Source: Charina bottae (lineage: Eukaryota > Chordata > Lepidosauria > Squamata > Charinaidae). From it: a stretch of DNA of 64,000 bases. The position numbers and the translations under genes were made by a program. The stretch lies in assembly GCA_023362775.1 (NCBI GenBank), contig JALMGJ010000008.1:36320501-36384500 (forward strand). Reading direction: 5' to 3'. The notes below the pieces were generated by a model. It did not search any database and was not told the origin of the DNA. It saw only the letters and a list, made by a program, of their open reading frames with translations. Of the stretch, positions 11,452-23,108 are shown in pieces. How positions within the stretch are numbered: position 1 is the first letter of the stretch; each line of letters opens with the position of its first letter.

Positions 11452-14400
11452 GTATTTATATCTGTTTATTTATATTCTGTTTGGGGGCTTGATTCATAAG
11501 AAAAAGCTGCAGAAGACCGTTAGTAGCCATTTGGAAAAGCTTTTGCCCAGAAATATTTCCTTCTTAGACAATGACTTGAGAGAATTTATAGATCTAGAAC
11601 AGATAACTAATACATATCCATATACAACATGTAGACTGCATTTACACTGCAGTAAGCCATGGTTTCCTTCACAATGGTTTATTAATTAGACCACAATGGC
11701 CAAGGTTGATGCTGTTTGTTGTTACTGTTACCTTGTAGGACTTCGTAAGGATCCCTTGTTTTAATTTAGCTTTTTTTATTTTCTGCTTTCTTTTCCCTTC
11801 TCGGTGTTTCAGAATAGAAATCTGTAGCTTTGGACTAGATTGCCAAGAGGGATAATTTTTGCAGAAAGAATGGATGAAGGCTGGCCAGTGGTTGGTACTT
11901 CACCTCTTAAATGCTCTTGTGATGAGAAGCGGATGTTCTGATTAAATGACTTCTACCATTTGCTTTTCTAGCCCCATTGCAGAAATTAAAGAAGAACTGG
12001 CTTGGTTCATTTGTGTCCGCAGCTGTTTTGCTTAGAGCTGCCGTATCTGGGTTGCAAAAATCCAGATGACCATGAGATGGCAGCAAAAAGCTAGTTTTCT
12101 GTGTTGCTTTCCCTGCCCTCTGGGGGTTGTACAGACTTTTGCAGCCCAGATAGGCCCTAGTTTTGCTAGATGGTTGTTTATTTTCCGTTTCCTTTTTTTT
12201 TTCCCCTATTGTTTTCTGAACTTCCTGACACTCAAGTTTAACTCACTGTAGACTTATTTGTGTGATATAACAACAGAGCAATGAATGTAAATACATGGAG
12301 GATGTGGGCTGCAACTTACCCAGTACACAAAGTACAGTGATTGAGAGCAGACAGTTATGTAACATATTGGGTGGATGCAGAATAGACTTGTCCAGATTCC
12401 AAGGACCTCACAATGTCTGATGCTTGCCAATTAGCAGGAACATTGTGTATATCTCCCCCCCCCCTTCCTTGTAAAATCTGTGCTGCAAATGTTGCAGTTT
12501 TTGAGGAGCACAGTGGCTTGACTGTGTTCCTGATGAACTCCCTTGTTCCCCACCCAAAAGAGGCTGAGTAAACAAACCTGTGCAATATTAAATACAGTAC
12601 TCCTGTGAACTTGCCTCACTTGAAATTCCTTTTAGATTTAGATTCGCTTGTAGTTTTCTCCATCCTTGTTTAGGTGGTATGGGTTTCACCAGACAGGAAC
12701 TTCTCTGCTAATTAAGTTATTGAGCCAAATTTAAGGGCTTGAAAAGATTTGAGCTGTGGCTTAAATACTTTTAGCTTTTCACAGCTCTGCAGATTTTCTC
12801 CCTCAACTTCATCTCTTCCTCTTCTTTCTAACTGCTCAGGTTGACCATATCTGGTTCCTTATGGAATTAAACCTGTTTGAAGCCTTGTTCCTAGTCAGCT
12901 GTTTGTTTGGCCTCTTGCAGTCTTCCCCAGCAGAACCCTTCCAGATGTTTGGCCTGTAACTCTGTGCTGTTGGCTATGTTCAAATGGGATGACCGTAGTC
13001 CAACACATTAGGGAATGCTGGCCTACTTCTTTTCCAGGTCCATGGTTAGTTTGTCACTTTATGAGAAACGTTTGCCCAGTGACAGGCAGAAACTGTTAAT
13101 AAGAAAGTCACTAAGTCAAAGAGCAAATAGGTGGTCAGCGAAGTTTTTGGTGAGAAGATGGTATCTGGGTTAGATTAGTCCTAGAGATTAATCCTCCTAG
13201 ATTTTTCCAGCATTGCTTGGGAATGCTTCTTTCATACCAGTGTTTTTGAGAAGGACATTACAGTCCATCTCAAAATTGCCAAATGCAATCTTTACAGAGA
13301 CATTTTATATGGGCATGCTGTGTAGGGTAAGTGAGCCCATTACAGATAAGCATATATAACAAATAGCATTTTCAGTAGGCAGTATTTTAGCACATGATTG
13401 TTTATGTTAAGCATCACTTAAAAATGCTTTAAACACTTTTCTGGACACTCATATAAAGTAGCAAAATACATGCTTTTTCAGTGTGGATATGATAATATCA
13501 TAGGATATATACTGTAGTTCTATACACCTGTAAAAAATTATTGGGTACCACTAGCCACCATGGTAAAACAGTGACAGGAAGTTCATTTTCCCCTCATTAA
13601 AAATGTTGCAGCAATACAGAACTGGGATGTTCTTTACTTTGTTTCCACTATTAATTCTATTAACTATAACATTTGGGAAAGTGTACTGCTTTTACCTAAT
13701 AGAGTGGTGAAAAAATAAAATAAGTGAGTGACAGAAATGACACCACTGCAGAAGATCTTATGAATGTCCACTTAGTTGTTATTGACACTAAAATTACACA
13801 TTTTAAGGACTGAAAGGTACTGTTAAGGATACTAGTACAGTCAGAAGACAGTGGGATATGGACACAGCAAAATTGAATGTCTCCTTACAACATGGAAAGT
13901 TGATTATAATTCCACTTATAGCTGACAATGGAAGAATGGTGATTTATTTGTGTTCGGAGCTGTCTACCTGAAGCACCTTCAATATTTGTGTATGTAGAAT
14001 GTTCTGTGCCATGCCTTTCACTTGATAAGGTGAATATTGTTGGCACTACATTCATTAGGTAAACAGGGCATATTTCAAAACAGATGATGAATGTCAAGTG
14101 TCAAGTAGATTATGAATGTAATCTAGGCAGAGCCCAGGTGAGATGTTTTGCTTGCCCAGGTAAAATGATCAGTTGGACTGAAGAAAAGTTGTATTTAGTG
14201 TTGGACTTTACATAGATTTTTTGTGGAGATTTTGGACAGTATGGGACAAGCAGAATTTGGCAGCAGAACTCAGAAGAATAGGTTAATTTTTATTAAACCA
14301 TCCAATGCCAAAGGAATTGTCCAAATAACACAGAGGAGAGTCCTTTGATGCAACCATTTCTTGTTTATGAACAAAAAATGCAAAGTATCCAACCAGAAAT

Positions 14401-15375
14401 TCACAAGAAGGACATGATTTCAGTAACACCCTTCACCACACGTTCTTCTCCAAGTGGTGGTATCCAGACACATGCGGTTTTATTTCTTCCTTTTTTTTTC
14501 GTTATTATTTTATTTTAGTTTGTATTAATTTTTACTCTTGTTTTTAAAACTTTCAATAAAATTACATTAGGAAAAAAGAAATCTAGGACAATATGAAGTG
14601 CAGAAAAGGCAGATGGGAAAGAGTTAATTGTGTGTATCTTTATGTGTGTTTGGTGCTTTGAATATTTGTTTTCAAAGTAGATATTTTAAAAAAAAAAAAA
14701 CCTGGAGGGTTATATTCATGACTGCCAACAGAGTCGGTCTTTTTTCTATGTATGTATGGGGAAATACCGTTGGCTTCTTAAAATAGCATGGACTGACATC
14801 ATGTAGACTGAAATATTGTTGATGGTTTTCTGTATGAGAAATGCCATCCCCTTCATTTGTAGTACAGGGAGAGCGGTGTCTATGATATACGGGCCACATT
14901 TATGTTAAAACAAACAACCAGACACCAGTGCACATTTAAAGATCCAACCATAAAAAGAAAAATGTTTATGAGTTGGGTATGTTAGTCATATTTTATAAGA
15001 ACTATTGTGAAAACTGAAATGGTTGCATTAATATTATCCGTAAGTTAAGAATGAGTTTCATTGAAACTAAACGTAGGAATGAGACTTGGGCAAGCCACAT
15101 ATCCTAAGCTAGTAAGGTAGAGGATACTGTTCACTTGCTTGATTTTTTTCCCCCACTGCTTTCTTTTCTGCAAGTTTTTCCCAACTGGAAAAGTGTGACT
15201 CCCTGCCATACCTCCTGTTTACCAGTAGCTGTTAAATGTGGAATTCCAGATTTTCTCTTTCATCATCATACAGTTCTTAAGTCATTGAGGTATGCAACTG
15301 ATACTTCTCTGCAGGTAATCTAATGAAAACAGCTTGCAGAAATCTTTTATTTATTTTTATAGCCCAGTTATAGGA

Positions 15376-15438
<63 letters not shown>

Positions 15439-15440
15439 TT
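15376..15440. repeat. (TA)n plus (TTTA)n tract
   Basis: A run of TA followed by TTTA units; it forms the 3' tail of the inverted SINE next to it. Confidence 0.93.
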
Positions 15441-15669
15441 TTCTATCCTGCCTTTATTATTTTTATAAATAACTCAAGGCGGCGAACATACCTAATACTC
15501 CTTCCTCCTCCTCTTTTCCCCACAAGAGCAACCCTGTGAGGTGGGTTTGGCTGAGAGAGAGTGACTGGCCCAAGGTCACCCAGCCGGCTTTCATGCCTGA
15601 GGCGGGACTAGAACTCTCAGTCTCCTGGTTTCTAGCCGGTTGCCTTAACCACTAGACCAAACTGGCTCT
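15440..15669 (-). mobile_element. tRNA-headed SINE with L2-like tail (squamate MIR-like family)
   Basis: Read on the minus strand it starts GAGAGCCAGTTTGGTCTAGT, continues through a tRNA-type B-box region (GAGAGTTCTAGTCCCGCC) and the block GGGTGACCTTGGGCCAGTCA, and ends AAAGGCAGGATAGAAAATAA with a TTTA tail. Same family as 52901-53156 and 55466-55802; the head is also shared by 16353-16586. Confidence 0.85.
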
Positions 15670-16352
15670 CAAACAGCCTATTCCTTTTGCCTTGTTGGGT
15701 ACCATTGTGTCATGCTCAAAAGAATATGGCAGTAAAAATTCCTGAGCATTATTCCTGCTCTGCAGTTGCCTAATTTCGATGAAAATTCATACCTTTCACT
15801 TTTACTTGTAGGTGTTGCATACAATCCTAAATGATTGGGAGGAATGTTCAAAAGTAAATCTTTACACTTTCTATTTGGATTAGCTTTCCTGATAACAAAA
15901 GTAGCAGCTTTTGCAAACAAGCTTCCACAGTGGCTACCATGTGGCACTGTTGTAGGAAGGCATCTTTATCCTGGGCTTATTTGACAACCTTATCTGTGTG
16001 CTGTCAAAAAGTCTCATCTACAGATTTCAGTACGGTACAGATTTAGCAGTTGGCCTTTAAGAGAGAGTTGTTTCTTGGTCATTTGCTGATCAAAGATGTC
16101 CCCAAACTAGTTCTGGAGATTATTGATTATCTATATCTCATTGTATACATAATATCATATTCTATGTATATCATAGAATGTTTCTTCTAGTGTCATGTAT
16201 TCTAAAAGAGAGCCTATAAACACCTTTGTGTTTATACATTGTATGTATGTATGTATGTAGCAGATTTTTGCTGCTTTTTTAGTATGGACCTAATGGCAAA
16301 TGTGGCTTTCCCTCTGCATGAAGCATGAAATTAAATTTGTATATCTGTACAT

Positions 16353-16586
16353 GAGAGCCAGTTTGGTGTAGCAGTTAAGGCACTGGGCTAGAAACCAGGA
16401 GACTGTGAGTTCTAGTCCTGCCTTGGGCACAAAGCCAGTTGGGTGACCTTGGGCCAGTCACTTTCTCTCAGCCCTAGGAAGAAGGCAATGGCACACCAAT
16501 TCCGAAAAACCTTGCCAAGAAAACTGCAGAGACTTGTCCAGGCAGTCTCCAAGAATCGGACACGACTGAACGGATTTAAAAAAATG
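16353..16586 (+). mobile_element. tRNA-headed SINE with a different, BovB-like tail
   Basis: The head (GAGAGCCAGTTTGGTGTAGC) matches the SINE at 15440-15669, but after about 130 bp the body changes to GAAGGCAATGGCACACCAAT and ends AATCGGACACGACTGAACGG plus poly(A). That tail resembles the GTCGGACACGAC segment of the Sauria SINEs. TGTACAT flanks it at 16346-16352 and 16587-16593, a plausible target duplication. Confidence 0.85.
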
Positions 16587-17683
16587 TGTACATGTGGCTG
16601 TGTATGAGCACCAATTTCTGTTCCTGAGCCACAGTTCATTATCACCTCTAGGCAGAGTTTGTAGCACATTGCAGTATGAGAGTCCATGGCCAAAGATGCC
16701 AGATTAACTCTTTGGCATTTGTATTTAAAATGTATAAGTGACAGGTGAAGAGAAAAACCTTTTATTGCGCTGAAGTCGGCAAGCCACTCTCAGTTGGCTA
16801 GATGGGGAACCATCTGATTGGTCTGAGGCAGCTTCCTCCCTTCACGTGTGTACATGGGTATGTCTTTCCTCCTCATAGCTATGGCACTCTTGAAGGAAGC
16901 ATATCCTCCATGAAAGCAACCCTGGAAGCATCATCTGAAGATGATGGAAGCCTTGTCTGCTTGAGCAATCCTTCTAGCTTCTTGGGCGGCATTTTTTTTT
17001 GTCTCCATAAGTCAGGCCTTCATCACAGTTGAGACGTACCTCTCTGTTAAAGCTTAGGGACTGGGTATATTGATACAAAAACAGGCAGTGTCTGAGGCTT
17101 CCTTTGGGGTTTTTAATAACCTCACCAAGCAGCGGTAACCAGTTCAGCTATTGGAAGAGAGGTGTGTTACTGCATTTGGGGTCAGGTGGCATTTCCAAAG
17201 ACTCTTCAGAGTTAGCTCCCCATACAGCACATTTCATTAATCCAGTTTAGATGTAACATGGGTTTGTATATATTGGCTGTACTTCTGTAAGGTTCTTGGG
17301 CATCCTGATGCTACTCTGATCAACTGAGATATAAATGAATGGTGGAAATTAGTGCCTTAGTTTTTTAGTAATTTGTTTAATAAGTAAAATAAATTAGTTG
17401 TCCATACTAAAGAGCACTGCATCCCTGTTCAGCCACAGGCTGTTATTAGTTTACCCAACTTTAGGAAAAAAAACAACCCGTCACTTGTGTTTGCCATCCC
17501 AGTTACCTAAAACAAACCTATGCCTGCTGGACAGAGCAGGATATGCATATCACTAGAAAGTATTAACAAGAATTCAGAACCTGTTAAAAATCAGTGTTTA
17601 AAATAATAGTATTGTCACTGGCAATTTCTTGTTCTGTTGGGATGGCATGGTTAGACATTTCACAGTGTGTCATTCGCTTAGAC

Positions 17684-17755
17684 CAGAGCTTTTCAAACTG
17701 TGTGTCGCGACACGTTAGTGTGTCAGCTGCAGTGTGTAGGTGTGTCACGCGAACG
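17684..17755 (+). mobile_element. Truncated hAT element, GTGTCGCGACAC family
   Basis: Starts CAGAGCTTTTCAAACTGTGT and follows the 18352 copy for about 70 bp (GCGACACGTTAGTGTGTCAG), then stops matching. No right end or target duplication was found, so it is a one-ended fragment. Confidence 0.75.
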
Positions 17756-18351
17756 TAACGAGAAACCTCGGAGTTTGAGTGATCTGGAACCACTCAGGGC
17801 TTCACAGCACATCTGCTTCCATTATTAGGTCAAGGAGCAATTATGACATGACCTGAGCTATTTATAGTAACATTTCATGGGCTTGACAGTAGAGTCTGTA
17901 TGGGGCAGAAGAATTGAAAATGGCTCCAAATATTTTTCTCACATCATGATTTTTTCCTATATGGCTTTCTTTAGCCATGAAAAATATAACTTACTGATCA
18001 AATAAAATGACTAAAATGCATTGACTTTGATTTATGTTCCTTTCTTTTAAAACACCGTTTCTTCATTTATTACTGATTGGTTTTAAAGGTGTTTGTTTAA
18101 ATTTTGTGCAAAATATTTGAGATAGGCTCGCATTTCTTCATTTGCTGTCTTAGCTAGGTCTGTCTAGAAGTTTAGGATAGATCCCGATTACTTTGCTAGA
18201 AACGATAGGGAAATCTCTACTCCCAGAAAGTCTTGTGTGTGTTCTGTCATCACAGTTATTACACTACATGTATGTAATTTTCAAAGAAATTGGTTCCCTT
18301 ACACATCTTATCAAGGGTAAAGAATTAAATGATGTGCTTGAACATCTAAAC

Positions 18352-19132
18352 CAGAGCTTTCCAAACTGCGTGTTGGGACACGTTAGTGTGTCGGCTGCAG
18401 TGTCTGGGTGTGTTGCGGCTGCTGCTGCTGCCTCCGAGCCCTGCCAGGATTCCGCGCAGGTCCTAGTGCCTGCCTTGTGCCCTGCTGCCTCCAAACCTGC
18501 CCTGCTAGGATTCCGCGCAGGTCCTAGTGCCTGCCTTGTGCCTTGCTGCCTCCAAACCTGCCCTGCTAGGATTCCGCGCAGGTCCTAGTGCCTGCCTTGT
18601 GCCTTGCTGCCTCCAAACCTGCCCTGCTAGGATTCCACGCAGGTCCTAGTGCCTGCCTTGTGCCCTGCTGCCTCCAAACCTGCCCTGCTAGGATTCCGCG
18701 CAGGTCCTAGTGCCTGCCTTGTGCCTTGCTACCTCCAAACCTGCCCTGCTAGGATTCCGCGCAGGTCCTAGTGCCTGCCTTGTGCCTTGCTGCCTCCAAA
18801 CCTGCCCTGCTAGGATTCCACGCAGGTCCTAGTGCCTGCCTTGTGCCCTGCTGCCTCCAAACCTGCCCTGCTAGGATTCCGCGCAGGTCCTAGTGCCTGC
18901 CTTGTGCCTTGCTACCTCCAAACCTGCCCTGCTAGGATTCCGCGCAGGTCCTAGTGCCTGCCTTGTGCCTTGCTGCCTCCAAACCTGCTGTGATTCCGCG
19001 CAGGTCCTAGTGCCTGCCTTGTGCCCTGCTGTAAGAGTGTGTCGCGAAATGATGCCCTGCTGTAAGAGTGTGTCGCGAAATGATGCATGTCTAAAAAGTG
19101 TGTCACCAACATGAAAAGTTTGGAAAGCTCTG
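18352..19132 (+). mobile_element. Non-autonomous hAT element carrying an expanded minisatellite
   Basis: 781 bp with ends CAGAGCTTTCCAAACTGCGT and the complement of CAGAGCTTTCCAAACTTTTC. ATCTAAAC is duplicated at 18344-18351 and 19133-19140. Most of its length is a 61-bp tandem repeat. Near the right end a 35-bp block (CTGTAAGAGTGTGTCGCGAA) is also duplicated. Long plus-strand reading frames across it come from the repeat and are not genes. Confidence 0.95.
18437..19033 (+). repeat. 61-bp minisatellite inside hAT element, about 9.7 units
   Basis: The unit is CCTGCCCTGCTAGGATTCCG followed by CGCAGGTCCTAGTGCCTGCC and TTGTGCCTTGCTGCCTCCAAA. Phase shifts by one base per 60-base line, which shows the 61-bp period directly. 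Three unit variants (CGCGC with CTTGCTGCC, CACGC with CCTGCTGCC, CGCGC with CTTGCTACC) recur in the same order, giving a 183-bp higher-order repeat seen about twice. Confidence 0.93.
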
Positions 19133-19297
19133 ATCTAAACACATCCCAGTGCATATGCACTATCGTTTGGAACCTAGTTGCTTAGCCCTAGGTAAAACTG
19201 TGACTTAATATCATTCAGCATTTAAGTGAACTACTGAACCACTTTTTCTTAATGTTCTTCAGACAGTACACCTCATTTTTAACCTCTTTTCATACAG

Positions 19298-19339
19298 TGC
19301 TCATGTGTCACAAGTCAACACCATCCCTGCTACTGGAGA
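19298..19339 (+). CDS. FAM13A: FAM13A exon (AHVSQV exon)
   Basis: 42-nt exon between acceptor TTTCATACAG and donor GTAAGT. Codons give AHVSQVNTIPATG, matching the mammalian AHVPQVSNVSATGE segment. The first base finishes the serine codon begun in exon 11410-11451, and the last two bases (GA) join the A at 22929 to make glutamate. Phase agreement on both sides supports it strongly. Confidence 0.92.
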
Positions 19340-19876
19340 GTAAGTAACTCTTTCTCCTTTGTTACTCTGTTCTTTACTTCTTGTTTTTCCTATTTAAATA
19401 TCTCATCATTTGTGTGTGTGTGTGGCAAACGTACCACATCCTTGATAGCACTAGTAATAGACATAATTGAAGAAAAGTTTGTGATTGTGTAGTTTGAGCC
19501 ATTTCAGTCGAAACCTTTTTGTGCCCAGCCACCTAATGGAGAAAAGGTATCCTGTGGTGTCTGTTGATGAATGCCCAATGGATTCCTGATAGACTGCCTT
19601 GAACATGGTGCTGAGATGATCTTCCTAAAAATGCTAGATCATGTGGATGTTATTATTGAATGTAGTATCCTGCCTGCAGGATAATATCTACGCAATTTGC
19701 CAGTTGTTAACTTCTTAAAGAAGAGTGTATTTTAAGATTACTTAAAGCTAAATTGATATGTGTTAACTGATCCTGAGTAAACAGTGTTTCACATTTGTTC
19801 TATTCTTCCATTCAGGTAACACCCAGGAAAGACTGCATGTCAGTGTTCAGATTCCTTTCAATTGTATTCCTTAGAA

Positions 19877-20011
19877 CAGTGTTTCTCAACCTTGGGAACT
19901 TTAAGATATGTGGACTTCAACTCTCAGAATTCCCAAGCCAGCCGTGCTGGCTGGGAAATTCTGGGAGTTGAAGTCCACACATCTTAAAGTTCCCAAGGTT
20001 GAGAAACACTG
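19877..20011. mobile_element. Palindromic hAT MITE
   Basis: 135 bp with arms of about 60 bp (CAGTGTTTCTCAACCTTGGG ... and complement). Flanks CCTTAGAA (19869-19876) and CCTTAAAA (20012-20019) match at 7 of 8 bases. Confidence 0.88.
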
Positions 20012-20400
20012 CCTTAAAAGAACCAACCCTCCTCTCTCCCCCAAAAGGCATGGATATCCTTTTTTTTTTCCCTAGATTTTTTTCCCCCTTAAAATACCTA
20101 AAAAACTCAAGGAACCTCTTTTATCCTTAAAAACAAAAACAGAGACGCTGTCCCCGCGCCCACACACACAAAAAAAACCTCAACGAAAAAACCTGTCCTC
20201 CCTTTTCCTCTTGACGTCCTGCCTATTAAAAAAAAAAAAAAAGCAAACACTGCAAGATTTTTCTTTATCAGTAGAGGGTGCTATACATTGAAAAAGTGAT
20301 GGTCTGTAAAGAAGAAAAAAGCAGCTTATTTTGAGGAAGGCAGGGAATTGTGTGCTTACAGTAACAACTATCAAAATAACATCACGTAATGAAGAAAATA

Positions 20401-20732
20401 GGGGCGTGGTGGCTCAGTGGGTAAGACGCCAGGCTTGTCGATCGGAAGATTGCAAGTTCGGAGGTTCGAATCCCTAGCCCTGCGTGCGGAGTGAGCTCCC
20501 GCACTAGCTCCAGCTCTTGCCAACCTAGCAATTCGAAAGCATGCAAATGCAAGTAGATTAATAGGTGCCACTTCGGTGGGTAGGTAACAGCGTTCTGTGC
20601 GTGTCATGCGGCCACATGACCGTGGAAGCGTCTTCGGACAACGCTGGCTCTTTGGCTAACAAATGGAGATGAGCACAGGCCCCTAGAGTCGGAAACGACT
20701 GCACAAATGTGTGGGGGGTACCTTTACCTTTT
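20401..20732 (+). mobile_element. Sauria-type SINE, full length
   Basis: tRNA-derived 5' part with B-box (GAGGTTCGAATCCCTAG), central block GCAATTCGAAAGCATGCAAA, and 3' end GAGTCGGAAACGACTGCACA followed by CTTTACC units, a tail shared with BovB LINEs. A perfect 14-bp target duplication (TAATGAAGAAAATA) flanks it at 20387-20400 and 20733-20746, so the insertion is young and its ends are exact. It supports a squamate source. Confidence 0.92.
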
Positions 20733-20973
20733 TAATGAAGAAAATAAGTAAGCCGCAGAGAGTTCCTATATAAACCACTGAAAGTCAGAAGGTTGGCCTG
20801 CGTGGTCCCCTGAATGTAGAGTGGATTCAGAAGAACTGGGTTTTACTCCCCACTTAGCCATACAGTTTCCTGGATGAACCTGGGACAGTGTCTCTTTCTC
20901 CAACTAACCCTATACAAGTAAAATGGGACTCAGAAAGGGAGCCATGCCCTGTGCCTCACAGGAAAGGTGGGTA

Positions 20974-21362
20974 CAGGTGGTCCTCGCTTAACAACCATTC
21001 ATTTAGTGACAGTTCAGACTTACGACGGTGCTGAAAAATGACTTACGACCATTGCAGCGTCGCCGCGGTCACGTGATCACGATTTGGGTGCTTGGCAACG
21101 GGTTCGCATTTATGACTGTCGCAGTGTCCTGTGGTCACATGATCACAATTTTTTACTTTCCTGGCCAGCTTCTGGCAAGCAAAATCAATGGGGAACCGCA
21201 TGATTTGCTAAACGACCACCTGGTTCGCTTAACACCCATGGTGATTCCCTAAATGGCCGCTGCAAAAAAGCTCATAAAATTGGGTCAGATTCACTTAATG
21301 ACCGCTTCGCTTAGCAGTTGAAATTCCGGTCCCAATTGTGGTTGTTAAGGGAGGACTACCTG
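20974..21362 (+). mobile_element. Tigger/pogo-like non-autonomous DNA transposon
   Basis: Terminal inverted repeats CAGGTGGTCCTCGCTTAACA and CAGGTAGTCCTCCCTTAACA (right end read in reverse) are flanked by TA on both sides, as expected for Tc1/mariner superfamily elements. The core contains subterminal repeats such as TCACGTGATCACGATTTGGG. No transposase is seen. A diverged relative is at 43447-43972. Confidence 0.85.
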
Positions 21363-21639
21363 TACAAATGATCAGGTCTGGGCACACTTCCAAAATGATT
21401 CATATAAGAAGTGCTTCGGATCTCACACAAATACAACCCACAGCTGTTCATTCAAAGAAAGAGAAAGACTCTCTTGACTCTTCAGACTGACATTATTCAA
21501 AACAATTCAGTGGATCCATAACTTTGTAAAAATTTGCAGGATGGAATTTAAGAAAAGTAAATAGTTCTCACTGAGTTCATTTCAAGATATGATATTCAGG
21601 AAATTTGGTCAGCAGCAGACATCAAAGTCAATGGATTTG

Positions 21640-21905
21640 ATGTATTGTCGAAGGCTTTCACGGCCAGAGTTCGATGGCGGTTGTGGGTCTTCCGGGCTGT
21701 GTGGCCGTGTTCTGGAAGTTGTGGTTCCTAACGTTTCGCCAGCATCTGTGGCCAGCATCTTCAGAGGGCAGGAGCACAGACAGAAGCGAAATCTCTGTGC
21801 CCAGGTACCTGAGATGCCGGCCACAGATGCTGGTGAAACGTTAGGAACCACAACTTCCAGAACACGGCCACACAGCCCGGAAGACCCACAACAGCCATGT
21901 TTAAA
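21640..21905. mobile_element. Inverted repeat derived from a Penelope-like element
   Basis: Arms of about 90 bp (GGGCTGTGTGGCCGTGTTCT ... ) are inverted copies of each other around a short spacer with GGCAGGAGCACAGACAGAAG. Both strands therefore encode the same shadow peptide. The arms contain ACGTTTCGCCAGCATC and CATCTTCAG, the complement of a CTGAAGATG-stem-GAAACGT motif typical of terminal regions of Penelope-like retroelements. Assignment to that group is from family knowledge, not a search. Confidence 0.65.
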
Positions 21906-22654
21906 TCTGTATTTAAAATTATCTTGTTGGCCCATTTTCAACTATCATTTATGTTTTGCATTCTATTAACCCACAAACATCTCTATTTGGTTTCTAAAAA
22001 TGCCATGAGTTTTAACAGTGCTATTTTTTAACGTAGACCAAGTGTTCATACAATTCAGAGTACAACAAAACACAGAAATAAAACTATAATATTACAGTTG
22101 TAAATCAGTTATAATTTTAGCATGCAAGTGATCAACCGCATCCTATGTAAACCCAGAGTTTTCCTAGTAGACATCATGTTTGAACAAAATTTTGCAGCCT
22201 GTTTACAGATTACTGAGGAACTGTCTGCTGATAAAAAAAGCACATTGTCTTCCATAGAGCAGCTCAAGCCCATTAATAAGAAGGGGGAATGTTAGAACAG
22301 AGTATAATGAAGAATGCTGCTTTTAGAAAAAGTTTAAATAAATAAGAGAAAGACTAATCAAAAATATTCTTTTAAATAAAACATATTTATCCTACCTGTG
22401 CTTACCATTTTGAGTAGAAAATGCTAGCAAACTTACTTGGATAAAAAACAGTTTTTTAAATCTTTTAACATTAATGAGCTTTTTTTAGCATGCAAAAATG
22501 TTCTTATGGGGCAGATGACTTAATAATTCTAACAGAGCAAAATAATAAGGTTGGCTGGGAAAAATATTGCTGATGCTTTATGTAATCCATTCATTCAAGT
22601 TAGGGCAACTCTTTAAAAAAAACTGAGAAAAGCAACTCTTTTCTCAGAAAAACT

Positions 22655-22697
22655 GAGAAAGAAAGGGACTTCTGTTTTAAAAGTCCCTTTCTTTCTC
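22655..22697. repeat. Perfect 17-bp hairpin
   Basis: GAGAAAGAAAGGGACTT at 22655-22671 pairs exactly with AAGTCCCTTTCTTTCTC at 22681-22697 across a 9-nt loop. It lies about 230 bp before an exon. No known element was recognised around it. Confidence 0.8.
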
Positions 22698-22884
22698 ACT
22701 TTTTGTGCAGAAGCCTGAAAAGGGTTGGGCTCCTTTAATGAATAGTAGAAAAGTCCTGTACTTATGCCATATCTAAAACATTTCTTGCAAATCATTTTTG
22801 AGGCACGTACTTATAAATGTATAAAAATATTGATTGGTTCAAATTGGGAATTCATTATCATTTTTTAAAAGTATATAAATATAT

Positions 22885-22908
22885 ATGTGTGTATGTATGT
22901 GTGTGTGT
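22885..22908. repeat. Short TG/TA microsatellite
   Basis: Mixed TATATG and GTGTGT repeat just before the FAM13A acceptor at 22928. Confidence 0.8.
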
Positions 22909-22928
22909 AATTTATGTTGGTTTGGCAG

Positions 22929-23108
22929 ATTCTTAGAAAAGACTATCCGGTCAGCTGTTGAACAACATCTTTTTGATGTTCATGGCTCTAGTGGTCAAAG
23001 TTCAGAAGAATCTGAATCTGGAACATCGTTAACATCTTCCAGTATATCTGCCTGGCAGCGCAGGCGACATCATAAAGAACAAGATGAAACCCGAAGGACC
23101 AGAGACAT
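22929..23108 (+). CDS. FAM13A: FAM13A exon (TIRSAVEQHLFD exon)
   Basis: 180-nt exon after acceptor TTTGGCAG and before donor GTATGT. Its 59 complete codons include FLEKTIRSAVEQHLFDV, then a serine- and glutamate-rich low-complexity stretch (SSEESESGTS) and a basic patch (WQRRRHHKEQDE). The TIRSAVEQHLFDV and QRRR..KEQDE blocks are conserved in mammalian FAM13A. The incoming phase completes glutamate from exon 19298-19339 and the outgoing AT joins G at 26309 as methionine. Confidence 0.95.

Larger units (their letters stand above)
11452..19297 (+). other. FAM13A intron
   Basis: Largely unique AT-rich intron. It holds an inverted tRNA-type SINE (15440-15669), a plus-strand SINE (16353-16586), a hAT fragment (17684-17755) and the minisatellite-bearing hAT element (18352-19132). 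No other exon was recognised. Confidence 0.7.
19340..22928 (+). other. FAM13A intron
   Basis: Contains a palindromic hAT MITE (19877-20011), a Sauria SINE (20401-20732), a Tigger-like element (20974-21362), a Penelope-like inverted repeat (21640-21905) and a 17-bp hairpin (22655-22697). The rest is unique sequence. Confidence 0.75.

Noticed and set aside
11452..11689. Coding continuation of the SQEDERP exon
   Set aside because: The frame happens to stay open, but the GT donor, exon length and the matching phase at 19298 show the exon stops at 11451.
18437..19033. CRISPR-like array of regular repeats
   Set aside because: Pure 61-bp tandem repeat without unique spacers, inside a eukaryotic transposon.
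20401..20480. tRNA gene suggested by B-box GGTTCGAATCC
   Set aside because: This is the tRNA-derived head of a SINE; the cloverleaf is not maintained and the sequence continues as the SINE body.
20371..20607. Minus-strand reading frame of 78 residues, repeated at 30234-30458
   Set aside because: It is the antisense of Sauria SINEs, and the same peptide recurs at each copy.
21589..21969. 126- and 110-residue reading frames on opposite strands with the same peptide
   Set aside because: Direct consequence of the inverted repeat.
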